From: Bradyrhizobium guangxiense
GTDB lineage: Bacteria > Pseudomonadota > Alphaproteobacteria > Rhizobiales > Xanthobacteraceae
Direction of reading: 5' to 3'
Length of the DNA: 64,000 bases
NCBI RefSeq assembly: GCF_004114915.1
Contig: NZ_CP022219.1
Span: 3,130,501 to 3,194,500 of the forward strand
Below the pieces are notes generated by a model. That model was not told the origin of the DNA, made no database searches, and worked only from the letters and a program-made list of their open reading frames with translations. Made by a program: the position numbers and the translations under genes. Numbering within the stretch: the stretch's first letter is position 1; every line of letters begins with the position of its first letter. Shown one piece after another: positions 8,379 to 19,245 of the stretch.

Positions 8379-8593
8379 AATCTTATCGCAAATTCAAAGT
8401 GTTATGAGCGCGCCTTCATGTGGTGCGCGACATCGCTGCATCATTTTCTGAGCGGTCCCTCCGCGATCCGCCGTCTGGAATCGCCTTCAACCGGATGTGT
8501 GCATGGGCGTTGTCGCGCCATACGGACGGCGTCAAATCGACTCAATTGAAACCGAGCTTTGCGGGTGCCGGATTGCTACGGAGCTGATTCCCT

Positions 8594-8773
8594 ATGCCAG
8601 ACATCCAGGTCGACCGTTCTGATATGGCCCCCTCGATTCTGCCGGCCGACGTTCCCGAGCTCAGCGACGATGAATGCCTCGCTTGTCTGGCGCGAGCGGT
8701 CGAGACGCCCGATTCGGCGCGGCTGGACGAAGTCGCGGCTCTGATCGGTCGCCTTGCGGTGGCGATCGAATAA
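8594..8773 (+). CDS. small hypothetical protein, 59 aa
   Basis: An ATG-to-TAA ORF with marked GC3 bias encodes an acidic 59-aa protein (MPDIQVDRSDMAPSILPADV, then an acidic DDE-CLACLARAV helix and a C-terminal LIGRLAVAIE helix). A Cys-x-x-Cys (CLAC) lies in the middle. There is no signal peptide or membrane segment. Third-position composition and amphipathic helix periodicity look coding, unlike the overlapping Ser/Arg-rich frame starting at 8559. Function is unknown. Confidence 0.55.
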   Translation: MPDIQVDRSDMAPSILPADVPELSDDECLACLARAVETPDSARLDEVAALIGRLAVAIE

Positions 8774-8912
8774 TCCGTTCCGGCTCCTGATCCGGTAAGA
8801 TGCGGACGCCTTAGTCGCGCCGGCTAACGGCCGTGTTGCGTTTTGGTCGAGCATGTTCCAAAGATGCCGCCAAATCATCTCAGCGGCATGGTCCGCATTG
8901 CAGGGTCCGCTA

Positions 8913-9575
8913 ATGTCCGGTTTCTCGACCGCGCGCCTTAAAATGGTCGATGGCCAGGTGCGCACCAATGACGTCACCGACCGTCGTATTCTCGATGCCA
9001 TGCTCACGGTTCCGCGCGAGGCCTTCGTGCCGGCCACCCGGCAGGCTCTGGCTTATCTCGATCTCGACCTCGACGTGAGCGAGGGCGCAGCCAAGCGCTT
9101 CCTGATCAAGCCGCAGCTGACCGGCAAGCTGCTGCAGGCCGCCGAAATCGGTGAGAACGACAACGTGCTGGTGGTGGGTTGCGCCACGGGATACGTCGCC
9201 GCGCTGGCCGCCAAGCTGGCCCGTCAGGTCACGGCAACGGAATGCGATTCGACCCTGGCCGCGAAGGCCAAGGATGCCTTCACGTCGTTGGGGATTGCCA
9301 ATGTCACCTGCAAGGCCGCGGCCTGCACCGAAGGCGATCCGTCCGCCGCGCCCTATGACGTGATCATCCTCAATGGCGCTGCCGAGGTGACGCCAGAAGC
9401 TGTGCTCCGGCAGCTGAAGGAGGGCGGACGCCTGGTGGGGGTCTCCGCCGCATCGAGGCCGCCGCGGGCCATGATCGTCACCCGGACCCACGGGGAATTC
9501 GGCCATCGGACCCTGTTCGACGCCGCTGCCCCGGTCCTTCCCGGGCTGGAACGGGCTGCTGCTTTCGTCTTCTGA
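8913..9575 (+). CDS. protein-L-isoaspartate O-methyltransferase-like SAM methyltransferase
   Basis: A 220-aa class I SAM-dependent methyltransferase of the PCMT family. The SAM-binding glycine motif is VLVVGCATGYVAALAA, followed by an acidic-end strand (VTATECD) and the YDVIILNGAAE strand. The N-terminal MVDGQVRTNDVTDRRILDAM matches alphaproteobacterial members annotated as isoaspartate methyltransferase. The substrate-side motif that I expect near residues 50-60 (TISQPY-like) is not evident; RFLIKPQLTGKLLQ stands there. Repair of isoaspartate is therefore not assured. I prefer the ATG at 8913 (MSGFSTARLKMVDGQ) over the in-frame ATG at 8853. TolC follows 188 bp downstream. Confidence 0.8.
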   Translation: MSGFSTARLKMVDGQVRTNDVTDRRILDAMLTVPREAFVPATRQALAYLDLDLDVSEGAAKRFLIKPQLTGKLLQAAEIGENDNVLVVGCATGYVAALAAKLARQVTATECDSTLAAKAKDAFTSLGIANVTCKAAACTEGDPSAAPYDVIILNGAAEVTPEAVLRQLKEGGRLVGVSAASRPPRAMIVTRTHGEFGHRTLFDAAAPVLPGLERAAAFVF

Positions 9576-9763
9576 CGGCGTAAAACCCGATAAAATCCCG
9601 TTCTGAATCAGAAGTGTGGCCGGGATGCTGCACGTGAAGAGTTTCCACCGAGAACTCTCCTGAGGTAGTTCCGTCGCGCCAATCCGCATCCTATGTTGCG
9701 GCGGGGCAACGACTCCACTCGGTAGACGGTAACCCAGCTCGCGGGCACGAGGTGGGCGTTAGA

Positions 9764-11167
9764 ATGAACGGAATTTTTGGGATGCATGGGGTGAAGCTCT
9801 TCACCGGAGCTGCGGTTTCGGTCCTGCTGCTGGCGCTTGCCGGGCCGACGCCTGCCTTGGCGGACACGATCGAGGCCGCACTGGTGCGCGCCTATCAGAA
9901 CAATCCGCAGCTCAACGCACAGCGTGCCCAGGTGCGCTCGACTGACGAGAATGTGCCTCAGGCCTTGTCCGGCTACCGGCCCAAGGTCAATCTGACGGCG
10001 ACCGGTGGCTATCAATATCAGGATTTGCAGAGCGGCGTTGGGACTAACTCTATCTATGGAACGAGGGTGCCTCGCAGCGTTGGAGTGACCGCGACGCAGA
10101 CGCTCTACAATGGCAACCAGACCGCCAACAAGACCCGCGCGGCGGAGAGCCAGGTTTCCGGTGCCCGCGAAGCATTGCGCAGCCTCGATCAGAGCGTGCT
10201 GCTGAGCGCTGCCACGACCTACATGGACTATCTGCGCGACGCTGCCACGCTCGAAGTCCAGCGTAGCAACGTGCGGGTGCTCGAGCAGACGCTCAAGCAG
10301 ACCCGTGATCGTTTCAACGTCGGCGAAGTGACCCGCACCGACGTCGCCCAATCGGAAGCGCAGCTGGCGGCCGGCAGGACGCAGGCTCTGACCGCGGAAG
10401 CAAACCTCACCACGACGCGCGCGAACTTCCGCCGCATCATCGGCAACGAGCCGACGAACCTGGCGCCCGGCTCGCCGGTGGACCGTTTCCTGCCCGCGAC
10501 GCTCGCAGCCGCCGTCGAGCTCGGTCTCGTCGAGCATCCCAACGTCACGGCCGCAATGTTCGGCATCGACGTCAATTACTTGCAGGTCAAGGTCGCCGAG
10601 GGCGCGCTGCTGCCGACCCTTTCGCTTCAGGCAACGGCCCAGCGGGCAGACGAACAATCCTTGATACAGATGCGATCGTACACCGCATCGGCGGTCGCGC
10701 AGCTCTCCGTGCCGATTTATAATGGCGGCGGTGAGTATTCGCTGATCCGCCAATCCAAGGAAAACCTGGCGCAGCAACGTCTCAACCTCGAAAACACCCG
10801 CGACCAGACGCGCGCGACCGTGGTGCAATGGTGGGGTTCGTTGCAGGCGGGCAAGGCGCAGGTGCAATCGGCGCAGGCGCAGGTCACGGCGTCCGAGATC
10901 GCGCTGAACGGCGTGCGCGAAGAGGCCAAGGCCGGTCAGCGCACGACCCTCGACGTCCTCAACGCGCAGCAGGCGCTGGTCAATGCGCGCGTGGCGCTCG
11001 TGACTGCGCAGCACGACCGGGTCGTCGCGTCGTACAACGTCCTCGCCGCCGTCGGCCGTCTGGCGCCGCAGGTCCTCGGCCTGGCGACCTCGGTTTACGA
11101 TCCCAGCGTTCACTACCATCAGGTCCGCGACAGTTGGATCGGCGTACGCACGCCCGACGGGCGCTGA
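9764..11167 (+). CDS. TolC-family outer-membrane efflux protein
   Basis: A 467-aa outer-membrane channel protein for tripartite efflux or type I secretion. A signal peptide runs to about residue 34 (cleavage near ALA-DT). The mature part begins with DTIEAALVRAYQNNPQLNAQRAQVR, the typical TolC start. Two long coiled-coil repeats follow, each rich in Gln/Ala/Arg: about 120-200 (SVLLSAATTYMDYLRDAATLEVQR) and about 330-420 (TVVQWWGSLQAGKAQVQSAQ). The repeat at the ends of the two halves (GEVTRTDVAQSEAQL and GQRTTLDVLNAQQAL) is the usual TolC duplication signature. A GTG twelve bases upstream is an alternative start. No membrane-fusion or inner-membrane partner is adjacent. Confidence 0.92.
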   Translation: MNGIFGMHGVKLFTGAAVSVLLLALAGPTPALADTIEAALVRAYQNNPQLNAQRAQVRSTDENVPQALSGYRPKVNLTATGGYQYQDLQSGVGTNSIYGTRVPRSVGVTATQTLYNGNQTANKTRAAESQVSGAREALRSLDQSVLLSAATTYMDYLRDAATLEVQRSNVRVLEQTLKQTRDRFNVGEVTRTDVAQSEAQLAAGRTQALTAEANLTTTRANFRRIIGNEPTNLAPGSPVDRFLPATLAAAVELGLVEHPNVTAAMFGIDVNYLQVKVAEGALLPTLSLQATAQRADEQSLIQMRSYTASAVAQLSVPIYNGGGEYSLIRQSKENLAQQRLNLENTRDQTRATVVQWWGSLQAGKAQVQSAQAQVTASEIALNGVREEAKAGQRTTLDVLNAQQALVNARVALVTAQHDRVVASYNVLAAVGRLAPQVLGLATSVYDPSVHYHQVRDSWIGVRTPDGR

Positions 11168-11472
11168 TTCCCGTAAGTACCCGGTCAGCCTCGCGAGTAG
11201 CCGAGGCTGGACCGGCGCTTTGCTTGCAATCGTCAAAATCCCTGACATAGCCTTGCCAAGATAATGCGGGTCGATTCGGCTCGCATTGATACCGTGTGCG
11301 TAAAGCTTGAGTGCCGGGGGCAGGGGCGCACCGCCGCACGTTGAGCCGTGATCTGGGGACAAGTCGGGCTGCCGCGACGAAAATGGCGGGCCACTTGGTG
11401 CGGAACCGGCCAATCCTGTCGTGCTTGGTGTAAAACAACGCATGCGAGGGCGTTGATGATGTGGAGTCGGAG
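11168..11472. other. intergenic region tolC-popZ
   Basis: About 305 bp containing no convincing ORF. A weak promoter-like stretch with CTTGCAAT and GATAAT about 11230-11265 can be seen, but the spacing is not convincing. Confidence 0.4.
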
Positions 11473-12237
11473 ATGACGCAGCCTGCAAAGGTCACAGAAC
11501 CCTCGATGGAGGAGATTCTGGCCTCGATCCGGCGCATCATTGCCGACGACGAGGCCAAGCCGCCGCCGGCAGAGACCGCCAAGCCCGAGAAAGCTGCAGC
11601 CCCTGCCGCGCCGCCAAAGCCGCAGGCGATGACTGACATTCCGCCGTCCAAGGTCGCACCGGCCAAACCGGCCGCCGAGAAGCCCGCTCCACCCCCGGCC
11701 GCAAAGCCGGCGCCGGCCCCGCCACCTGCAGCGGAGGCATCCAACAGCCAAGACGACATCGACGCGCTGCTGGCGGGGCTCGATGCGGCCACGCCTGCGG
11801 CCGAGGTCCGCGCACCCGAGCCGGAGCCAGAACCAGAACCCGACGTGCTCGAATTGACCGACGAGATGGCGGTGGATCCGATGCCGCCCCCGCCGCCGCC
11901 GAGCTTCCGCAAGGTCGAGCCGCGCGACGACCTCGAATTTTCCGAATCGCCGCCGCGTCCGACGCCGCCGCCACCGTCCTACGCGCCGGTGGACTTCGAT
12001 GCGCCGCCGCTGCCGCCGCAACAGCCGATCCTCGCGCAGTCGACGGTCTCGGCGGTCGAATCCGCCTTCAACTCGCTGGCCCACACGGTGCTCAGCAGCA
12101 ATGCGCGGACGCTGGAGGATCTGGTCAAGGAAATGCTGCGTCCGATGTTGAAGTCCTGGCTCGACGACAACCTGCCGGGCCTCGTTGAACGCATCGTGAA
12201 GGCCGAAATCGAGCGGGTCTCGCGCGGCGGCCGCTGA
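11473..12237 (+). CDS. DUF2497/PopZ-like polar-organising protein
   Basis: A 254-aa low-complexity protein. The N-terminal conserved helix (EPSMEEILASIRRIIADDE) and C-terminal helical domain (LEDLVKEMLRPMLKSWLDDN followed by LPGLVERIVKAEIERVSRGG) are the signature of the alphaproteobacterial PopZ/DUF2497 family. Family members make polar scaffolds that anchor the chromosome origin through ParB. The middle (about 30-185) is Pro/Ala/Glu-rich and probably disordered, with an acidic PEPEPEPEP patch near residue 120 and poly-Pro tracts. A GTG at 11461 in the same frame is an alternative start. It lies directly upstream of valS. Confidence 0.85.
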   Translation: MTQPAKVTEPSMEEILASIRRIIADDEAKPPPAETAKPEKAAAPAAPPKPQAMTDIPPSKVAPAKPAAEKPAPPPAAKPAPAPPPAAEASNSQDDIDALLAGLDAATPAAEVRAPEPEPEPEPDVLELTDEMAVDPMPPPPPPSFRKVEPRDDLEFSESPPRPTPPPPSYAPVDFDAPPLPPQQPILAQSTVSAVESAFNSLAHTVLSSNARTLEDLVKEMLRPMLKSWLDDNLPGLVERIVKAEIERVSRGGR

Positions 12238-12365
12238 GGCCGGCCGTACGGCCCCGATAAAGCCCTGCTCCCAGGGCATATTCGGCCCGCGGACTGGGCT
12301 TGAAAGCCTTTTGCCGCTGAGCTTTCCGTTGACTTGGCCCGCCCACGCGGCTTTCTAGCAGCCCC

Positions 12366-15242
<2,877 letters not shown>

Positions 15243-15249
15243 TCTGGCT

Positions 15250-15329
15250 GTCATTCCGTGGCGATGCGTAGCATCGAACCCGGAATCTCGAGATTCCGGG
15301 TTCGGCTCTGCGAGCCGCCCCGGAATGAC
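15250..15329. repeat. interspersed palindromic repeat, bidirectional terminator candidate
   Basis: An 80-bp inverted-repeat element bounded by GTCATTCC and GGAATGAC. Inside it is a perfect 28-bp palindrome at 15276-15303 (13-bp arms GAACCCGGAATCT / AGATTCCGGGTTC around CG). This is the form of interspersed repeat I know from Bradyrhizobium intergenic DNA. It separates convergent valS and the glycosylase gene, so it may serve as transcript end for both. Confidence 0.8.
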
Positions 15330-15331
15330 GA

Positions 15332-15934
15332 TCACTTCGGAAACGGCTTGCTCAAGAATTTCGAGCCCCTGACGCCGTAGCGCCAGGGCAGCTCGACGGC
15401 CTTGGTGATGCCGATCCGGATTCCGGTCGCGACCTCGACGTCGCCGGTCCGCGCATGCAGTGCGAACGGCGGCCGGTCCAAGGGCAGGGTGTTGTGCGCG
15501 ATGCTGATCCCGAGCGCTTCGGTCAGCTTGCCGGGGCCCGAGCACAGCGCATGCAGATCCTGCAGATGGCGACGGCGACGCATCGCAGCTAAGCCGTGCG
15601 TCGGCTGCAGCGCGCGGATCAGCACGGCGCTGGCCGAGCCTTCCTCCTCGCAGACGAAATTGACGCACCAGTGGATGCCATAGGAGCGATACACGTAGGC
15701 GTAGCCGGGCGGACCAAACATCACCTGGTTCCGCGGCGTCGGGCCATTGTAGGAATGCGCCGCCGGCTCGGTATGATGATAGGCCTCGACCTCGACGATG
15801 ATCCCGCCGACGCCGTCGACCAACATGGTGGCCCCGATCAGGTCGTGGGCGACCTCGCGGACGTTGCGCGCGAAAAAGCCACGCTTCAGGGTCTTGCCAA
15901 GCCGTGGTGTGGAAGGTTTCGAGACTGGAGCCAT
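15332..15934 (-). CDS. 3-methyladenine DNA glycosylase (AAG/MPG family)
   Basis: A 200-aa base-excision repair enzyme removing alkylated purines. Landmarks are [39 protein letters not shown] (containing the catalytic Glu within VEVEAY), [20 protein letters not shown], and [12 protein letters not shown]. The length is typical. Start [13 protein letters not shown] at 15934. It is transcribed toward valS; lipA is divergent 130 bp away. Confidence 0.95.
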   Translation of the reverse strand: MAPVSKPSTPRLGKTLKRGFFARNVREVAHDLIGATMLVDGVGGIIVEVEAYHHTEPAAHSYNGPTPRNQVMFGPPGYAYVYRSYGIHWCVNFVCEEEGSASAVLIRALQPTHGLAAMRRRRHLQDLHALCSGPGKLTEALGISIAHNTLPLDRPPFALHARTGDVEVATGIRIGITKAVELPWRYGVRGSKFLSKPFPK

Positions 15935-16064
15935 TCGAGGTGAGAATCGCTTGAGAACAGAGCAGGATATTGCCCATATCTGCCATGTTCCCTGAAGTGG
16001 CGCGAGCCGGGTTGCGATGCCAGGCCAGACCGACTAGGTAGGACCTGAACAGACCGGACAGACC

Positions 16065-17021
16065 ATGGTCGTTATTGTCGATACCATTTCGAACCCGCTG
16101 CGCCCGCGCCACCCCGAAAAGGTGAAGCGTCCTGACTCCGCTTCGCCGCCGAAGCCGGACTGGATCCGCGTGCGCGCGCCCAACACCCGCGGCTATGCCG
16201 ACACCCGCAACATCGTGCGCTCCAACGGGCTGCACACGGTGTGCGAGGAGGCGGGCTGTCCGAATATCGGGGAGTGCTGGGACAAAAAGCACGCCACCTT
16301 CATGATCATGGGTGACACCTGCACCCGCGCCTGCGCGTTCTGCAACGTCAAGACCGGCCTGCCCAACGCGCTGGACACGGCCGAGCCGCAGAACGTCGCC
16401 GAGGCGACCGCCAAGCTGGGCCTCGCCCACGTCGTCATCACCTCGGTCGATCGCGACGACCTCGCCGATGGCGGCGCCGAGCATTTCGCCCAGACCATCC
16501 GCGCCATCCGGGCCGCATGTCCCTCGACCACGATCGAAATCCTGACACCCGACTTCCTGCGCAAGGAGGGAGCGCTCGAGGTGGTCGTCGCCGCCAAGCC
16601 CGATGTCTTCAATCACAATCTGGAGACAGTGCCGTCGCGCTATCTCACGGTGCGGCCCGGCGCGCGCTATTTCCATTCGATCCGGCTGTTGCAGCGGGTC
16701 AAGGAACTCGATCCCACCATTTTCACCAAATCCGGCATCATGGTCGGCCTCGGCGAGGAACGCCATGAGGTGCAGCAGGTGATGGACGATTTGCGCTCCG
16801 CCGACGTCGATTTCCTGACCATCGGCCAATATCTGCAGCCAACCCGCAAGCACCACGCCGTGATGCGCTACGTGCCGCCGGACGAATTTTCGTCGTACGA
16901 GAAGATCGCCTACACCAAGGGCTTCCTGATGGTGTCGGCGAGCCCGCTGACCCGCTCGTCGCATCATGCCGGCGAAGACTTTGCGAGACTGAAGGCCGCG
17001 CGGGCAGCTAGCGCCCGCTGA
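16065..17021 (+). CDS. lipA: lipoyl synthase
   Basis: A 318-aa radical-SAM enzyme inserting sulfur into octanoylated lipoyl domains. The auxiliary cluster motif [13 protein letters not shown] (about 66-78) and the radical-SAM motif [13 protein letters not shown] (about 85-97) are both intact. [17 protein letters not shown] and a C-terminal RSSHHAG segment (serine ligand of the auxiliary cluster) are also present. The next gene starts six bases after its stop region, consistent with an operon. Confidence 0.97.
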   Translation: MVVIVDTISNPLRPRHPEKVKRPDSASPPKPDWIRVRAPNTRGYADTRNIVRSNGLHTVCEEAGCPNIGECWDKKHATFMIMGDTCTRACAFCNVKTGLPNALDTAEPQNVAEATAKLGLAHVVITSVDRDDLADGGAEHFAQTIRAIRAACPSTTIEILTPDFLRKEGALEVVVAAKPDVFNHNLETVPSRYLTVRPGARYFHSIRLLQRVKELDPTIFTKSGIMVGLGEERHEVQQVMDDLRSADVDFLTIGQYLQPTRKHHAVMRYVPPDEFSSYEKIAYTKGFLMVSASPLTRSSHHAGEDFARLKAARAASAR

Positions 17022-17027
17022 ACCGCC

Positions 17028-17522
17028 ATGCCCAAATTTTCGAGCAAGCGCCGTGTCAATCACAGCGCATCCGAGATGTTCGACCTGGTCGCCGACGTCG
17101 AGCGGTACCCGGAATTCGTGCCGCTCTGCAGCGCGCTGAAGGTGCGGCAGCGGATGGCGAAGCCCGACGGCACCGAGGTGCTGGTGGCCGACATGACGGT
17201 GTCGTTCAAGCTGATCAAGGAATCCTTCACCAGCCGGGTGACGCTCGACCGCACCAACTTGAAGATTCTCGTCGAGTATCTGCAAGGTCCTTTCAGCAAT
17301 CTCGAAAACCGCTGGACGTTCGAGCCCAAGGGCCAGGACCAGGGCCAAGAGCAGGGCCATGGCGTCTGTGACGTCGGATTCTTCCTGTCCTACGAGTTTA
17401 GGAGCCGCATGCTGGCGATGCTGATGGGCTCGATGTTCGATGCCGCCTTCGCGCGGTTCTCGACCGCGTTCGAAAAGCGGGCGGATGCGATCTACGGCCG
17501 GCCGAAGCTGGCGCCGACATAG
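17028..17522 (+). CDS. Coq10/RatA-type START-domain protein
   Basis: A 164-aa cytoplasmic SRPBCC/START-like protein. It begins with MPKFSSKRRVNHSASEMFDL and VERYPEFVPLC, the typical helix-grip start of the Coq10/RatA family, and ends with the long amphipathic C-terminal helix. Family roles are ubiquinone binding (Coq10) or ribosome association (RatA); sequence alone does not choose. Its position after lipA is frequent in alphaproteobacteria, as far as I recall. Confidence 0.85.
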   Translation: MPKFSSKRRVNHSASEMFDLVADVERYPEFVPLCSALKVRQRMAKPDGTEVLVADMTVSFKLIKESFTSRVTLDRTNLKILVEYLQGPFSNLENRWTFEPKGQDQGQEQGHGVCDVGFFLSYEFRSRMLAMLMGSMFDAAFARFSTAFEKRADAIYGRPKLAPT

Positions 17523-17537
17523 GCACACTCTTTCCGC

Positions 17538-17591
17538 CGTCATTGCGAGCGTAGCGAAGCAATCCAGAGTCTCGCCGCGGCGGGACTCTGG
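17538..17591. repeat. partial interspersed palindromic repeat
   Basis: Starts CCGTCATTGCGAGCGTAGCG, a motif I recall as frequent in Bradyrhizobium and Rhodopseudomonas intergenic DNA. It folds with arms CCAGAGTC (17564-17571) and GACTCTGG (17584-17591). The usual right half (return to AATGACGG) is missing, so this is a truncated copy. Confidence 0.7.
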
Positions 17592-17626
17592 AAAGCCGAA
17601 ATTCTGTAAAGGCGAATGTTTTTGTT

Positions 17627-17646
17627 GCGGGCGGTTGACCGCCCGC
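17627..17646 (+). terminator. hairpin, candidate terminator
   Basis: Eight-bp perfect GC stem (GCGGGCGG / CCGCCCGC) with TTGA loop, followed by a T-rich tract (TTGTGTGTTTT). It is placed about 105 bp after the Coq10/RatA-type gene, so it could end the lipA operon transcript. Confidence 0.6.
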
Positions 17647-17693
17647 TTGTGTGTTTTGCCTGTCGGGCAACGCAACGGCTTGTAGGCTTCTAG

Positions 17694-17719
17694 CCCGGAT
17701 GAGCGCAGCGACATCCGGG
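17694..17719. repeat. short REP-like hairpin
   Basis: Arms CCCGGATG and CATCCGGG enclose a ten-base loop (AGCGCAGCGA). The unit 'tagcccggatgagcg' is, to my knowledge, a recurring rhizobial intergenic element. Confidence 0.6.
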
Positions 17720-17848
17720 ACTTACGCAGACGGTGGTACCGAGTCTCGCTTCGCTCCCCCGGCGACGCGACCGTGTTCCGCCTCGGCCGTCGCGGGATCA
17801 TTTGGCATCGCGGTGCGTTCTCAACGCATTGTCCGGGTTGGAGCCGCC

Positions 17849-18628
17849 ATGACCATCAATTTCGACACGCTGAAAGCCTCGCTCGTCCTCTATGGCCTCA
17901 ACGCGATCTATGCGGTCCTGCTGCTCGCGATCGGCTGGGATCTGTCCGGCGCCATGCAGCGCTTCGTGACGCGCCTGCTGAGTGTCACGCACCGCGTCGA
18001 TCCGCTCGTCACATTGTTCGTGGGCAGTCTCGCGCGCTACGGCGTGCTGGCCGTGGTCGGGATCGCCGTGCTTCAGCTGTTCGGCATCCAGACCGCGAGC
18101 CTGGTTGCCGTACTGGGCGCGACATCACTCGCCATTGGTCTGGCGTTACAGGGCACGCTCTCCAATCTTGCCGCCGGCGTGATGCTGTTGTTGTTCCGGC
18201 CGTTTCACATCGGCGACGACGTCGAGGTCGCCGGCAAGGCGGGCAAGGTGAAATCGCTGTCGCTGTTCATGACCGAGTTGGTCGCGACCGACAACACGCA
18301 GATCCTCCTGCCGAACGGGCAGGTGTGGGGCGCGGCCATCATCAACCACAGCGCCTATCCCGGCACGGGCGAGGTCAAGGTGGCGTTTCCGGTCCCGGCC
18401 GGTGCGGCCAATACGCTGGCGGATCGCATCCTGACGGAGTTGCGCAACGATTCCCGCATCGAGACTCAGGCGCAACCTACCGTCTCCGTGACGAAGGTCC
18501 TCGATGTCGGCAATCCCGCGGCACCGATCCTGGAATTGACGGTCAGCGCGAGGGCGAAACCCTCGGAGGCCGGCGCGGTCAAGCAGTGTGTGCTCGACCA
18601 TGCGAGCGCGCTGCTTGCGGCGGCGTGA
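17849..18628 (+). CDS. small mechanosensitive channel, MscS family
   Basis: A 259-aa inner-membrane protein. Three predicted membrane helices: about 10-30 (LYGLNAIYAVLLLAIGWDL), about 55-75 (FVGSLARYGVLAVVGIAVLQL) and the pore helix about 85-115 (LGATSLAIGLALQGTLSNLAAG). The MscS beta domain follows (FRPFHIGDDVEVAGKAGKV). It is minimal MscS size. The longer in-frame ORF from 17651 would start in repeat DNA, so I choose the ATG at 17849. It converges with cinA, with five bases between stops. Confidence 0.9.
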   Translation: MTINFDTLKASLVLYGLNAIYAVLLLAIGWDLSGAMQRFVTRLLSVTHRVDPLVTLFVGSLARYGVLAVVGIAVLQLFGIQTASLVAVLGATSLAIGLALQGTLSNLAAGVMLLLFRPFHIGDDVEVAGKAGKVKSLSLFMTELVATDNTQILLPNGQVWGAAIINHSAYPGTGEVKVAFPVPAGAANTLADRILTELRNDSRIETQAQPTVSVTKVLDVGNPAAPILELTVSARAKPSEAGAVKQCVLDHASALLAAA

Positions 18629-18633
18629 GGTCA

Positions 18634-19242
18634 TCAGCCCCGCGGTGAGCGTGGCGTCCGCCGTTTGGCCGCATGCCGTCGCGGCGAACGCGTCACGCGG
18701 GGACGCAGGCGGCTCGCGGCTTCGCGTCGCGGCTTGGCCTGGGCTTGCGGGCCCCGGGCCAGATCCATCAGCATGCGCAGCGCCTCGACCACCGAGCGGG
18801 CGCGCACGGCGCTGCGGCCGATCGCGCCGAAGCGGTGCTCGCGGTGGATGATGCGGCCGTCGCGGGCAGCGGCGGCGAAATGCACGAGGCCGACCGGCTT
18901 GCCGGGCGTCGCGCCGCCGGGGCCGGCAATCCCGGTAATGGCGACGGCGAGATCGACGCCGGCGCGCTCCAGCGCACCGACCGCCATCGCGGTTGCTGTT
19001 TCCTTGCTGACCGCACCGAAATTGGCGAGCGTGCCGGCTTCGACCCCCAGCATCGCGCGCTTGGCGTCGTTGGAATAGGTGACGAAGCCGCGATCGATGA
19101 CGTCGGAGGAGCCGGGAATGTCGGTCAGCGCGCCGGCGACGAGTCCGCCGGTGCAGGATTCAGCGGTCGCGATCGTCAGCTTGCGCATCCGACACAGATC
19201 GAGCAGCGAGCGGGAGAGGGCGCGTGCGTCGCTGCCGCCCAT
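18634..19242 (-). CDS. CinA C-terminal domain protein (nicotinamide-nucleotide amidohydrolase type)
   Basis: A 202-aa protein. Residues about 1-160 form a CinA C-domain (TAESCTGGLVAGALTDIPGSS with the catalytic-type Ser, and VAITGIAGPGGATPGKPVG). This family deamidates NMN in the pyridine-nucleotide cycle. The last 40 or so residues are a strongly basic Arg/Pro/Ala tail (RPRVTRSPRRHAAKRRTP), not part of the usual domain. The start is three bases after the ispDF stop, so the two are co-transcribed. Confidence 0.88.
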   Translation of the reverse strand: MGGSDARALSRSLLDLCRMRKLTIATAESCTGGLVAGALTDIPGSSDVIDRGFVTYSNDAKRAMLGVEAGTLANFGAVSKETATAMAVGALERAGVDLAVAITGIAGPGGATPGKPVGLVHFAAAARDGRIIHREHRFGAIGRSAVRARSVVEALRMLMDLARGPQAQAKPRREAASRLRPRVTRSPRRHAAKRRTPRSPRG

Positions 19243-19245
19243 GGC

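Larger units (their letters stand above)
17523..17848. other. repeat-rich intergenic region
   Basis: About 325 bp with no gene. It holds three distinct hairpin elements (17538-17591, 17627-17646, 17694-17719), listed separately. ORFs overlapping it encode Arg/Ser-rich peptides typical of repeat DNA. Confidence 0.6.

Noticed and set aside
8026..8379. Minus-strand 117-aa frame starting MAPRAGFEPATIRLTVGCS
   Set aside because: Its start is the reverse complement of tRNA-Asn. This peptide start is a known false gene in many annotations.
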